Positions 51,805 to 62,660 of a stretch of DNA of 64,000 nt are shown piece after piece (position 1 is the first letter of the stretch; each line of letters starts with the position of its first letter). The notes under the pieces were generated by a model. That model had not been told where the DNA came from and searched no databases. It was given only the letters and a program-made list of their open reading frames with translations. This DNA comes from Callaeas wilsoni. Lineage: Eukaryota > Chordata > Aves > Passeriformes > Callaeidae. Location: the NCBI GenBank assembly GCA_013398955.1, contig VWPU01008489.1, positions 124,001 through 188,000 on the forward strand. Reading direction: 5' to 3'. The position numbers and the translations under genes are program-made.

Positions 51805-51880
51805 AGGCCAGTTCCTGTCTCCTGTACTAGGCATCTGCCACTGTCTGCTGTCAAAGACAGTATCCCGTGCTAGTGTAAAC
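51805..51880 (-). mobile_element. Old CR1-type LINE fragment (3' untranslated part)
   Basis: Read on the minus strand, the sequence gives 'GATACTGTCTTTGACAGCAG', then 'ACAGTGGCAGATGCCTAGTA', then 'CAGGAGACAGGAACTGG'. This parallels the well-known CR1-family phrase 'agtatcctgtctctgacagtggccagtaccagatgcttcagaggaaggtgcaagaacc' in the same order. Only about 75 bases are recognisable and they are diverged, so it is an old fragment. The plus-strand frame 51770-52021 that spans it is therefore not a gene. Confidence 0.58.
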
Positions 51881-51935
51881 CTCTGGTATGCCCTGGTGTG
51901 GTTATCCTTGCTGCTCATGTGCTTATTCCTGCCTT

Positions 51936-51976
51936 TTTTTGGGGTTTTTTTGGTGGTTTTTGTTTTGTTTTGTTCC
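51936..51976. repeat. T/G-rich simple sequence
   Basis: Runs of T broken by G and GG (TTTTTTTGGGG and TTTTGTTTTGTT types). It lies just downstream of the CR1-type fragment on the plus strand but does not match a CR1 tail, which ends in an ATTCTATG-like repeat. It is simple sequence. Confidence 0.75.
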
Positions 51977-52079
51977 AAAGCAGCTACTTCCACTAACTTT
52001 GCAGGACAGAACCAAATATAGGATCAAAAGCTGATGACAAAAGCATTTAATTTAAGAGAAGATGCTGATGGTTTAGCTT

Positions 52080-52092
52080 AAAAAAAAAAAAA
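52080..52092. repeat. Poly(A) run
   Basis: Thirteen consecutive A residues with no recognisable retrocopy next to them. Confidence 0.9.
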
Positions 52093-53385
52093 GCCACTAC
52101 AGCTCTCTTCCTTGTAGTCATCTGTGAGAATACTCACCAAAAAAACCTTATTTGAGTTGTAAGTGATCTTCCTTCTCTCAGAGCTGGATCACAACCTTTC
52201 AAAGCTCATATGGATTCACAATAGTATTTTGACTATGTTGGTGAGACCTCACCTCTTCTGGGCAGTTTTTGGATGACACTTGCTCCCTCTCATCTTATGC
52301 CTTCTTTAAACTCTTTTAAGTGAGGTATAAATTGCTATTGCTCTTCTAGTTCACATACTCACTTTCCTGATTTCTACAGTACTTTCCTCAGCCAGTGCAT
52401 GCTCAGCTTGCCTCCTGGCACTTCGTGCAGCTCAGGAGGTCCAACGTGTCTAGTTAAAGTAGGATATGTGCTGGCCTAGTGGGAAAGACTAATCTTTCCT
52501 GGCTTCAAAAATTTTTGCATGTTCTGTAAAAAAACATAAAGTGGTGATTGAAAACCAAATGCCTCATAGAAATGTGGAATTTTTTTGGTTTTTTTGGTTA
52601 ACAAGGTGAAATCAGTGCATCTTTCTGCACTATTTATGTTGCAGAGGAGCTGAGAGGGGAAGGTGAGAGAAGCATGCATGTTATTTTTTAATGCAGAGAG
52701 TCTGCATTTTTTCCCCCCACTATGTACCAGTGGATAGAGAATTCATTCATTTGGAACTAACTTAGAGCTGCCAGAAGGCAACGGAAAATAATAGCAGTGC
52801 TAAAGGCTTAGCTGTATGAATGATATGCAGTTTGTGCCCAGAATCTATTATAGTTCATTGGAACTTCAGGGTTTAAAAGACAGATTTTTCAGACTTTTCT
52901 GTTAATCCAAACTCTATGCCAACAAGGCTCTAAGGTCACCAGTTAAAATTCAAATTTTCCTTTATGGGTAGAATATGCTATAGCATGCATTCGTAATCCC
53001 TGTTCTCATACTAGTAGGTAGGAGTAACGGAGTTATTCTCTGAAAATATCTGAATATTTTTTCTTGCTTTCTGTTTGAGGATTCTTGATTTCCACACAGT
53101 CATCCATGATAGAGTTTTAATGAAATAATTTTTCAATTTTTTCTGACCACTCAGTGTCCTAAATTCAGGGTTTTGTTAGCTACTCTTTGTTGTCTTTGCT
53201 GTTATTCTTGCTCCCCGGTTGGTTAAATACAAAAATTTTCCTTCCTGATCAGTAGTTTAAATGGAATAAGCACTACAGACCAAACAGAGAGATCTGTGAC
53301 CCCATCTGGATTTCAGGCTCTCACTGCAAGCCAGTGCCACAGCTTCATGAGGAATTTAAACCGCACCATCCCAGAATGCCAGTGA
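52093..53385. other. AT-rich non-coding sequence
   Basis: Nothing recognisable. Small T/G-rich words near 52579-52598. No gene or transposon supported. Confidence 0.55.
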
Positions 53386-53394
53386 GAGGCAGTG

Positions 53395-53510
53395 CAGCTC
53401 TCCCCCCGCCCGCAGTCCTGGCTGCGCCGCTCCGGCTGGTCCCGCAGCCCGTTCCCGCTGCCTGCGCTCCGGGGGCGCCAGGAGCCGTGCAGAGCGGCGT
53501 GCGCATTTTG
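53395..53510. other. Isolated CpG-dense patch
   Basis: Fifteen CpG dinucleotides are counted between 53407 and 53503, in a stretch that is mostly G and C, set abruptly in AT-rich, CpG-poor DNA. It is too short for a standard CpG island, which usually needs at least about 200 bases. Overlapping frames on both strands (53334-53534 plus, 53345-53557 minus and 53356-53667 minus) are open because GC-rich DNA lacks stops; the proline- and alanine-rich products are unrecognised. Possible readings are an orphan micro-island marking a non-coding-RNA promoter, the remains of an inserted GC-rich element, or a retained exon of an unknown transcript. None can be chosen from sequence alone. Confidence 0.5.
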
Positions 53511-56461
53511 CTTCCCATCTTAAGCTGGCCATGAGACTGTGGGCTGAGCAACAGCAACAGGAAAATGTAGCTGCCTGCCTTAGGATGTGGCTACTTGCAA
53601 TTTTTCTCCATTGCAGTAATTTCTGGTAGCTGGCTTTGACATTTGTCTTCTCTAGGCAATCAGTCATTTAAACCTTAATTTTTAACCAAGCTGTGCTGCT
53701 GCGTTGGGTGGTCTGCTTCCAAGCATCATCAGAATCCCTGAGAAATCAGTGAGCTTTCCAGTTCTTCACAATGAAGAAGTCTTGCTTGCTTGTAATCCCA
53801 TGCTGGGAGTAAGAGCACTAACTTAAGTGCATATGAGAAATAGCAAGGGGCATTTTTACCTCAAAAGCCAGGGAAGGAAAGGGAGTTTAAGTGACAGGAG
53901 ACTTTGGGGCTTCTGTTTTGTTGCAGTGTGAGTGGAGCCAGAGGGCAAATGCTTCCCTCCTGTTCAGTCTCATTATTCTGCCCTCTCAATATCCCACCAG
54001 CCCACTGACGTCCGGAGCAGGGAAGGGAAAAACACACTTCTGGGACCTAGCAGGAGAGCTGACTGTGTCTCCCTATTCTCCTATATGTGTGAATCTGGTA
54101 TAAGACAAATCAAAGTGCAAAACTAAAATATTTTCTCCTTTATATGTTTTCCATAATACCATTTCTTTGATGATTCAAAATGCCAGAAAGGATTGCCAAT
54201 GTTTCATCTGGTTAGCTTACACGCTGATTGATGACTTTGATAATATGTGTAGTTTAATGATATTTACACTGTTTGTCCAGCTAGGTATATTAAAAGAATG
54301 TTGAGAAAATAGTAGACGTGCTAAAATCCTATGGTAACAGCTCATACATTAGTGGTGTTTTGTTGTGAACAAAGTCATTTTTCAGCCAAGTCATAAAGTA
54401 GCCTAAAAACAAGTGTGGCACTGTTTGCTTCAAATGAGACTGTTGCCATGTGACCACCATTCATCTGACATCATTACTGACATAGCTTTCGTTAGTATGA
54501 TATCTGATTAAGGGTCCCAGCCGTGGTGGAGCCAGACTAAGTAGTCTGAGTGTGGTGGCTGAGGAAAGTTAATGTGTCAATGTTACTATTGGGTGAGAGC
54601 GTCTGCTCAAAGTTTCCTTTGGAGAATGAGGATACAAATGGCTGACGATCTTTCTAATGGGAATCTTCTGAAAATATTTGAAGATCTGGTAGTAATTAAA
54701 GATGTGCTGAACTCCAAAGAGAGTTGTAATCAGTTCACCAAAACATAAAGATATCCTTTCTGTGTGAGGAAATGCAAATATGAGGAAGAATTAAAAAAAG
54801 AAAAAAGAATATAAGCTAAGAAATGAAATTAATCACACATTTGCAGAAACCAATTAATTAAATCTAGGTGTAGCATGCGAATATATTTCTGGCTTGTACA
54901 TGTAAATAAACGATCAGCCTTTTTTTAGGTCTAAATTTCTCTTTTATTAAAAAAAAATTATAAGACTTGTGGGATTCTTGTTACCTTAGGAAAAGATAGT
55001 TTTCAACAGGTACAGCAAAAAATAATTTGCAGTGTCTGTCTTAGATGGGATAAATTCCACTATTTCTGCTTTGGCTTTTGAAATCCACAAAGATTACCAC
55101 TGTATCTAGTAATCTGGAAAATATACTGACTAGCCTGCTGTATTTTGAAAGCATACAGGCTAGCCTAAAAATATTTTAACGTAATTTTCTTTATCATTTT
55201 AAATGGAATGATGAAATAATTTTTTCGGTAATTCCATTTCTTAAGTCTGTTATTAATCTGTGCTCCAGTTTTGATTTTGAGCAAGGGACTTCTGCTATTG
55301 TTGTTCACTTTTTCCTTTTAAAATTAGAATATGGTAGGTTATTTTCCTTGCATAGATGCCTTAACGCTTGATATATCTATTATACTTTGAAGTGCTATGG
55401 GCTTAGACCCATCTTATACTGATATGGGACTCAGATCCACAACTAAGGCCTCCAGAGTGCTAGAAGCGTTACCTTCTCATACCTAGTGCTCCAGTGATTT
55501 GGGAACATTTACATTGTCAGGGGTGACAAGGAAGCATAAACCAAGCTTTAGTGGGAAGTGTGATTCCCAGTGCCTAGATCCTCTTGGAAAAAAGATTTAG
55601 GTCAATGAGAGTAATTAACGATTTGATGTTGGAAATTGGTATCACTTACCAAAGAGTAACTTACATATAGTTTTAAAAAGCACTTTTGGACCATGGAAAT
55701 CTTTAATTCCAATGCTAAATGGTGGTCTGACCCTTAGTATCTGGGCACTGACTTTGTCTAGATGACCAAAAGTCAGCAGTTCAGGAGATGCACTGTATTT
55801 GCATGACACTTTTTCTTAAAAGCACAGTTGTTGGCACCATCAACTGATACAGGCCATTGCAAATTCAAAAAGGGGAAAAAAACCAAAGGATATGGCTTCA
55901 AGTGAAATTGTTCAGATGAGTCTTATTTTTTCCTTATATAAATATACCTGAAGAAGAATAGAGCCTATTTCTAAGAAATACTGAAATATTCTTGGTATGG
56001 GTTACTCACCCACATTCAAAATCTTTAATGGTCTAAATTCTGTATCATTTGGCTTGTGGCCAGCCAATGGAAAATGTTAAGATTTCGTGGGGGATTAAGG
56101 TGGTGCAATTTGAACATTAATCCTCCAATAGAACCAGCAGAATGAATGGACAGACTTATACATTGAGCTGGAGTTTATTTTTGCAAGAAAATGTAGCAGA
56201 GTCTGCCCTATCTTCATATAGTTTGCAAAAATTTACTAAAATATATTTGTTTCTGCTCAAAGGAATAATGATAAGATCACTTTGAAATTGTTAGAAAAAT
56301 GCTGGCTATTAATCTACTATAGCCTTTTGAATGACTGTTCATATACATTTAATCTTCTTTTCCTTTAATTAGAAAAGGTTGTAATGTGATAGATCCATTT
56401 GACGTTAGACTCAGCAACACATTACTTAGATGAAATCACACTTAAGAGTACTGCAGACTGG
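53511..56461. other. Non-coding sequence, with a possible regulatory block near its start
   Basis: About 54190-54500 is repeat-free with mixed motifs (TGATTGATGACTTTGATAAT and CATCATTACTGACAT types) and could be a conserved element. The rest is AT-rich DNA with short A runs (for example near 54950) and no recognised gene or transposon. Frames at 53891-54126 are chance-sized. Confidence 0.5.
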
Positions 56462-56530
56462 ATCTGAGTAGCTCAGCTGATAAGGCAGAAGTTTGTCATC
56501 TACAAGACAACAGTTCAAGACTTCTCTGAT
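56462..56530 (+). other. tRNA-like sequence (tRNA pseudogene or tRNA-derived SINE remnant)
   Basis: The span is 69 bases, close to a tRNA. An A-box match, TAGCTCAGCTG, at 56469-56479 fits all fixed positions of the Pol III A-box (TRGYNNARNNG). A B-box-like AGTTCAAGACT at 56512-56522 fits the B-box (RGTTCRANNCC) except at the last base. The spacing between them, 43 bases start to start, is right for a tRNA. The outer ends, ATCTGAG and CTCTGAT, can pair at 6 of 7 positions like an acceptor stem. The D stem pairs at 3 of 4 counting one G-U. However, the anticodon stem hardly pairs and the T stem only partly, so no functional tRNA is claimed. A decayed tRNA copy or a SINE head is the likely explanation. 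Confidence 0.45.
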
Positions 56531-59500
56531 TTCTTAAGTCAAATTAATTTAGTTATGTCAGCTATGCTGCCATAAGATGATAATCCAAGCTGCATGGATG
56601 CCAGGCATACTATTACCTTCTTTGGCTAGATTGAAACTGTGTCAGAAACACTGGGGGTAGCTAGAATTCATTGCAGGTGCGGTGAGAAAAATGGAACATG
56701 TGGATTTCAAGAATTATAAAATAACTGTCAATGTATAATTGCTCATTTGGTTCAATGGGTCTATGTTTTTTTGTTTCCTGTAAGACCCAAACTGAAACAC
56801 GTCAAACCCACTTGAATTCTGGTAGGACCTAGGATCTATCCATTAGGTTTACTTAAAATAACCCCTCAACAATCACACTGGAATCCCCATGTCACTGCCT
56901 TCTCTGTGCAGGGCTCTAGCCTGCATTATTATCGTGACTCAGCAGAGGAATTGGTCACTTTTTGTGTTTCTAGGCTCAACCAACACGTTGCAAACCATTC
57001 CTCTGAAGACACACAGTCTCCAGTGGAAAACTCTCTCTTCTACAGTGCCTATTTCCTCTATGAATTTCCACTGTGACAGCAAATCTTTACAGGAGAGATA
57101 TGAGGATAGCAGAGCCTAAATGCTTACAGAGAAAACACAAACATTCTTGGGTAAAAGTGACTCACTCAGTGAGAGATAAAGGGGCTGGAATTTTCCTAAG
57201 GAAACATCTCATTAACTCACGTTTTATGTCTGTATCTCTGTCAGAAAAAAAACTGTCATTCCCTCTACTTCTTCAATAACTTCCATTTCAGACAAAATTT
57301 TGTAGAGGGAGAAAAGATGGAAATACCCCCCAGTTTTGTCAAAATATGTGGCTGGGTAGGGAAACAAAGTCTTTTATCAGTCTCATTGATAAGAAAATTT
57401 TCAGCATGAACCTTCAGAATATCCACTTATGAAAGTATTGTTGTGAAGATTCTGCAGCACATATAGCCACTGTACTTCTAGCACTGTGCATAGATTTCCA
57501 TCCCAAAGTAAGTCTGCTGTTTTGTGAATGTCTATGAAAGCATGTTGACAGAAATCAGCATAATAGAAGAATGAAATAATTCTAATACTGGAATGAACTG
57601 CCCAAGTTTATGTAACATTGCAGAGACCTGGAAACACTGATACCATTCAGTAACCTTAAATCTGAAGCTAGTGATGCTAAAATAACATCTCTCTCTATTT
57701 TAATGCCAAGAGAAGGTATTTATCTTGTTGCAAAAGATTAGGATATCAGAGACAAGAAAGAGAGGTGCAAATAAAAGTTTGGAAATAGTGTTGACTGTAG
57801 AGATTCTATCGGTTTAGTGTACTTCAAGCAAGGCAACTGATAGCTCAGCTTGAAGATAACTGATCTCCTGAGAGTGTGCCCCTGTCATGCTGTTTCCAAG
57901 AGACCTCGTTTGCTGTGGAGGTATGTAATTGAATTTCTTATTCACTATTAATAAATATGCTTAACATTAGTCTTCTTGTGCAACTTCTACATCCATATCT
58001 CAATTATAGGATTTACTGAGCTGCTAGCATATCTTCAGTTTTTGCAATAGCCTCAGTGATGATCAAATTTCTCAGGAATGATTGTCCACAATCCTTCAGA
58101 GCTTGTAAAACTTTTACATTTATCATAGAGCAAATAATCTGGTAAGCAGCCAAGCCTTCATTTTCCATCAAAGAATACTAAAAAAGAATCCAGTTCCTGG
58201 AATCTGATGCAAATGTGTTTTCCGTGAACTGCTGTGTATCCATGCACAGTGTAGAAGACAACATCAGAGAAGTTATTTAATGAGTAAAATATTGTTGTTT
58301 CTCCCCCTCCCTCCACTAGAATTCTACATATCAAGTTTTCCAAGACACATATGCTCTGTTTAATGACTTGAAATACTTTCCTAATGATTAAATTCTGCTT
58401 AGCTCTAGTAGACTCTTCCAGAACTTTTATAAGCCAATATAATGTATGCATCTGATGATAGGCTATAAACATTCTTTTTTAGGTCATTAAAAGCAATGCT
58501 TGGAAAACTGAGCTGTCCATAACCAACTTTGTTTAACAGCTTGAGTGATAATCATTCCTAAAATTATGTCTTGTGACTCAATAAAGACATTTGGCAGTGC
58601 ATAAGTGCTGTCCAGCTGTCCAAGATGTCCAGCTACTTGGAAATGAGATGTCTAAATTTTTCAGTTGCATTTCCGCAATACTTCTGAGTCATGAAGAGTA
58701 TTTTTTGCCTTGAAGTTCAGTAGCTGCTTGACCTCAAGAAGGAGCTTCTTGAAGATTTGAAAAGTGAAAATCAATTATATAATGTGAAAGTAGTGTTTTC
58801 ATGCTGGTAGTGATGTTTGGTTCCTATATTTTTCAATAACTTCCAGACACAAAAAATGGGGTAATTTTTTTAGTGTGGAAGAGAAGGCAACTGTCTGGCA
58901 CTTTACATCTCAGAAGCTTCAGGAGATAACTGGTATCTACACATGGAAGTGACTGGATACAGACCAACTTGGCCAGAGACAAACATTGATTGTGGACAAG
59001 GTACCATCTCCAATGCAACTTCTGTGGTGAGGCAATCTCACTCATTTTCTCAATCACACAATTGTTCATTAGCATGTGAAGTTATCAGCTCCGCTGCATG
59101 TGGAACATGGAATGTGGTGCTGTCTCTGTCAGCATTTTCTGTGCTCTTTGGTGTCTCACTTCACCGTAAGTACTGAGAAGTTGGGTGCTGCTGCAAAATT
59201 TGGCATCTACACTTCATACACAGACTGGCAGAGGTTCAACCTTCCTGAGCCATCTTCCCACAGCTGCTGACAAGGAATACAAATTTATGTGTTGTGTGGG
59301 ACTTTCCTTCCTGCTCACCCACAACCTTATGTAACAAGCTGAAGCATTTGCAATAAAATCACCTTATTGATTGTATAGTTTTCAGTATTTCCTAATGTCA
59401 AGAAGACATGACACAGAGTGTTGAAGGAGACCTTAGCATGGAGATCACTGGGCTCTGTGTCACCTTCCATCTCTCCCAAAACAATTTACACGTTTGTCTC

Positions 59501-62370
59501 TGTAGGGATTAGGAGAACCTTTCAGGACTTCATGAGACAGAGATGGCGCTGTGCACCCATTCTGCAGCCTGAGAAGCCAACCTTGCCCAGGTTCCTGGAC
59601 ATTCATCAGAGTTCACATTTCCATACCTAGTGCATGCCCTTCACCAGCTCTTTCTTTCGGTTACTCCTGCATGTATGTCAAGAATCCTGTAGATCAATGA
59701 CACCCCAGCTTCCATCTTTTACAGAAGTAGGATGTTCATCTTAGATGTCTCCCTCATTTTTTTATTCTGGTGGCCAAGTTGCTAGTTCTTCTGGCATCTT
59801 GACTCTGGATCCCTTTATTTATAAAATTTTTCCTGTTTTCCATTGAGTCTTCCTGCTCTGTTCTCTGGGTTCTTGTATTTTTTTTATGTCTCCAAATCCA
59901 CTTTTTCATTGCTTCCTCTTTACCCCACATCCGCCGTTGCTTTGTTGCCTGCTGTTTTTGTCTTCCTGTATTGAAGCTTTTTTTTCTTCACACAGGCTGC
60001 TCTGGAAAGCTCTTTTTATTTTTTCTGTAGACTCTCAGCCATTATCTGCTCACGCATAAGATTAATTTGCTGCCTTTGAGGTATGCAGGCAGTAGAAAGT
60101 AGCAATAGTAGAATTAAACAGTCTGGAGAGCATGGCTGTTCCCCAAGCAAGGTTTTTCTTGCGTTTTATATTGCATGAAAATCACAGCATCTGTGTCTAT
60201 GGGTTTCTGGAACACTTTGGCACTTATCAGCTGAAGCACTCCCTGATTGTCATCTTATAAAAAGAGCAACTGGTGTTGGATTTTGCTTAACCATGACACT
60301 CAGAAGCTAATGTCGTGATCAGGGAGAGAGGAAAAAAAAATATTTAAGTGCTATGGACATTTTGTGGAAGTTTTTTGAACGTTGTATAATTTTCTTGTAT
60401 GAGCAGTGGAGTTTTCTTGGCAGACTTTTACTTCTATGTACAGACTCCATCAAAATATGCCATTTCTCAAGATCCAAACCAGAATGGTTCATAGTCATTT
60501 ACTGATATTTCAAAGTTCTTTGTTTAAATTTGGTACTTTGAACCTCCAAAGGAAAGAACCATGCAAATACAGGTTTAAAAAACCCAGCAACAAAGCCCAG
60601 AGTGAAAACCTGAACTTAGTGTTTTGTTTTCAACATTACTGCTTGTGGTTCTTTGGAATATCTTGGCATTGCAGTATGATTTTCCCATATTTCAGATGAC
60701 ACCATGAATAAAGAGTTCTGCACAGATCATCTCAATCTCTGCTTTATTATACAACTTTGTAAATCCAGCTGACACCTTGAATCTCAAAACCAAATAAAGT
60801 AGATCTGGAAAATATTCAGAGAGGGGACAGGATTGCATCAAAGCAAAGAAAGATTTGCTTTGAAAAAAAAATCATTTTGGGACAGAAATAGAATGGGGGA
60901 GGCAGAACATGAGAGAGGCCAATAAGCTTGAGACTAGCATGGAGAATTTAAAAAGACAGAAATTGTTTGTTGTTACTCTGAATACTGCAACTAAGGATCA
61001 TCAAAGCAAACAGAGAAGAGGTTCTTAGTGTAGATGGACAGATCAGTGGAGAACCCTTTACCAAAGGATGTAGCAAACGCTAAAAATATCTGTGGTTTGT
61101 GGAGACGTTTGACATATTCATGAAGCAGCTATTTGGTGTGAGTATACATACAGAAATTATTTCTTAGCTAATCCCTTAATAAAACAAATGAGCAGATTCT
61201 GAATTTATCTTCATTTTCAGAAGCTTTAAAGGAGTTCCACTCTTGGAGACCAGGTGTCCTATATGGACTATAAGTGTACGTAGTACTACTTTCTTGTAAT
61301 TTCTCACTTTATAGAATGGTCTGACAGGTGATTTTTACTTGTTCTATCAACCATATATCTACTTAAAAATTTTTTAAAAATTATTGTATTGCAAATATTG
61401 TAATGCGGAAGCTGAAGGCAAGAAAAAAAAGAGGGGAACAAGAGTGCTACAGTTTGTACAGATTTATTATTATGCGTGAATTGATACTTCAAAAGATCTT
61501 GTTTTCTATTGACTGTCCTTTCTTGGCTGTCATATTTTAACAGCTTGCTTAAAATTCTCCATTTTATTGGCTTTTTTGAATGACAGATATTTAACATCCA
61601 TTGCCAAAATCATGTATTTGAGAACTTTTTGAATAGAAGCAAAAATGTGACCGTGCCCCAGAAATGCAGAATACTGTTTGTGAGTAAAAGCCCAAGTTGA
61701 GAAATCTACAGATACAACTGCTAGGAGGGTATTTCCTGTTCTAGTTCTCAAGACAGATTTGGCAAGACACAACAGTGAGACTCTGGTAAGGAAAATAGAT
61801 TGCAGGCTTTTAATCTCTGCAAGCTCTCGAAGAACTCACTCAGGAAAAAATTGGCCCTAGAACTTAGTGTGTACTTATTATCTATTTTACTGCACTGTTC
61901 AATTTTGTTTTAATAAGCCCTGTTAGATAACATGAAGTCTGGTAGCAATGTTGGATTTCTTTTGAAACAAGTATAATTTTCATCTTGAGCTTTTACATTT
62001 TGTCTGCTCTTGGCTTTAGAGCATATAGCCAAAATCTTTTTTGTCTGTGCCCACTTTCTTACCAGTTTTTTTTAAGATATGGAGAAAATTGAGAAGAAAG
62101 CTACTGAAAAAAAATTAACAGAACATAATACAGAAAGGTATATTGGGATCAAGGGAGATACCTTTCCTAACCTAACGAATTTAATACTCTTATAGGTAAC
62201 AAACCCAACTGTACTAATTTTTTCTTTACTTAAAGATACGTATCTATAAGCTTTTAACTGATTAGACATTTTTAATCAGTTATTTAATAGCAAGCATAGA
62301 ACAAAAAACCAAAGGAGCTCAAGACAGCTTTATTTCTTGCAATACTTTTCCTTACACCTGAGGAAGACAA
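56531..62370. other. Non-coding sequence without recognised elements
   Basis: Frames up to 104 codons (58158-58472 minus) and 97 codons (60406-60699 plus; 61304-61597 minus) are present but unrecognised. Roughly 59740-60010 is pyrimidine-rich on the plus strand. No MIR- or CR1-like segment was recognised here. The 58900-59280 stretch is somewhat more balanced in composition, with overlapping plus-strand frames, but shows no clear exon. Confidence 0.55.
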
Positions 62371-62394
62371 CAAAAAAAAAAAGAAAAAAAAAAA
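62371..62394. repeat. A-rich simple repeat
   Basis: Two runs of A (11 or 12 each) separated by one G. No retrotransposon body was recognised upstream. Confidence 0.9.
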
Positions 62395-62595
62395 GGCTGC
62401 ATGTATCCTTTCCCCTCTTGCAACTTTTTTTGAATTTGGGCCAATATGGGCATGGAATTTGGGTGCCAGCTCAAAGTTTCGTTAACCGTAGACCCCGCTA
62501 CTAATCTGTCCTGTGTAACTGGTCACGATCCTGAACTAGGTCTGTGTGTAGATTAGGAAAATGAAGCTGGCAGAAATTTAGGTCAAGAGATGGCA

Positions 62596-62660
62596 AAAAG
62601 CACTTGTAATTGTCTCCAGTGCGCACAATTAATCCTCAGAACAACACTGAGAAGAAAGTC
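62596..62660 (-). mobile_element. Possible MIR/CORE-SINE remnant
   Basis: The plus strand carries 'AAAGCACTTGTAATTG', then 'CACAATTAATCCTCAGAACA' and 'ACACTGAGAAG'. The reverse complement of the MIR 3' part reads roughly 'aaagcgctttacatgtattaactcatttaatcctcacaacaaccctatgagg', which follows the same order. The match covers only about 50 bases and is lost on both sides, and no tRNA-related head is visible. Old MIR and related CORE-SINE copies are known in amniotes, including birds, so the call is plausible, but chance is not excluded. Confidence 0.38.

Noticed and set aside
51770..52021. 83-codon plus-strand frame with a hydrophobic C-terminal half
   Set aside because: Its first half lies over a CR1-type fragment and its hydrophobic part over T/G-rich simple sequence.
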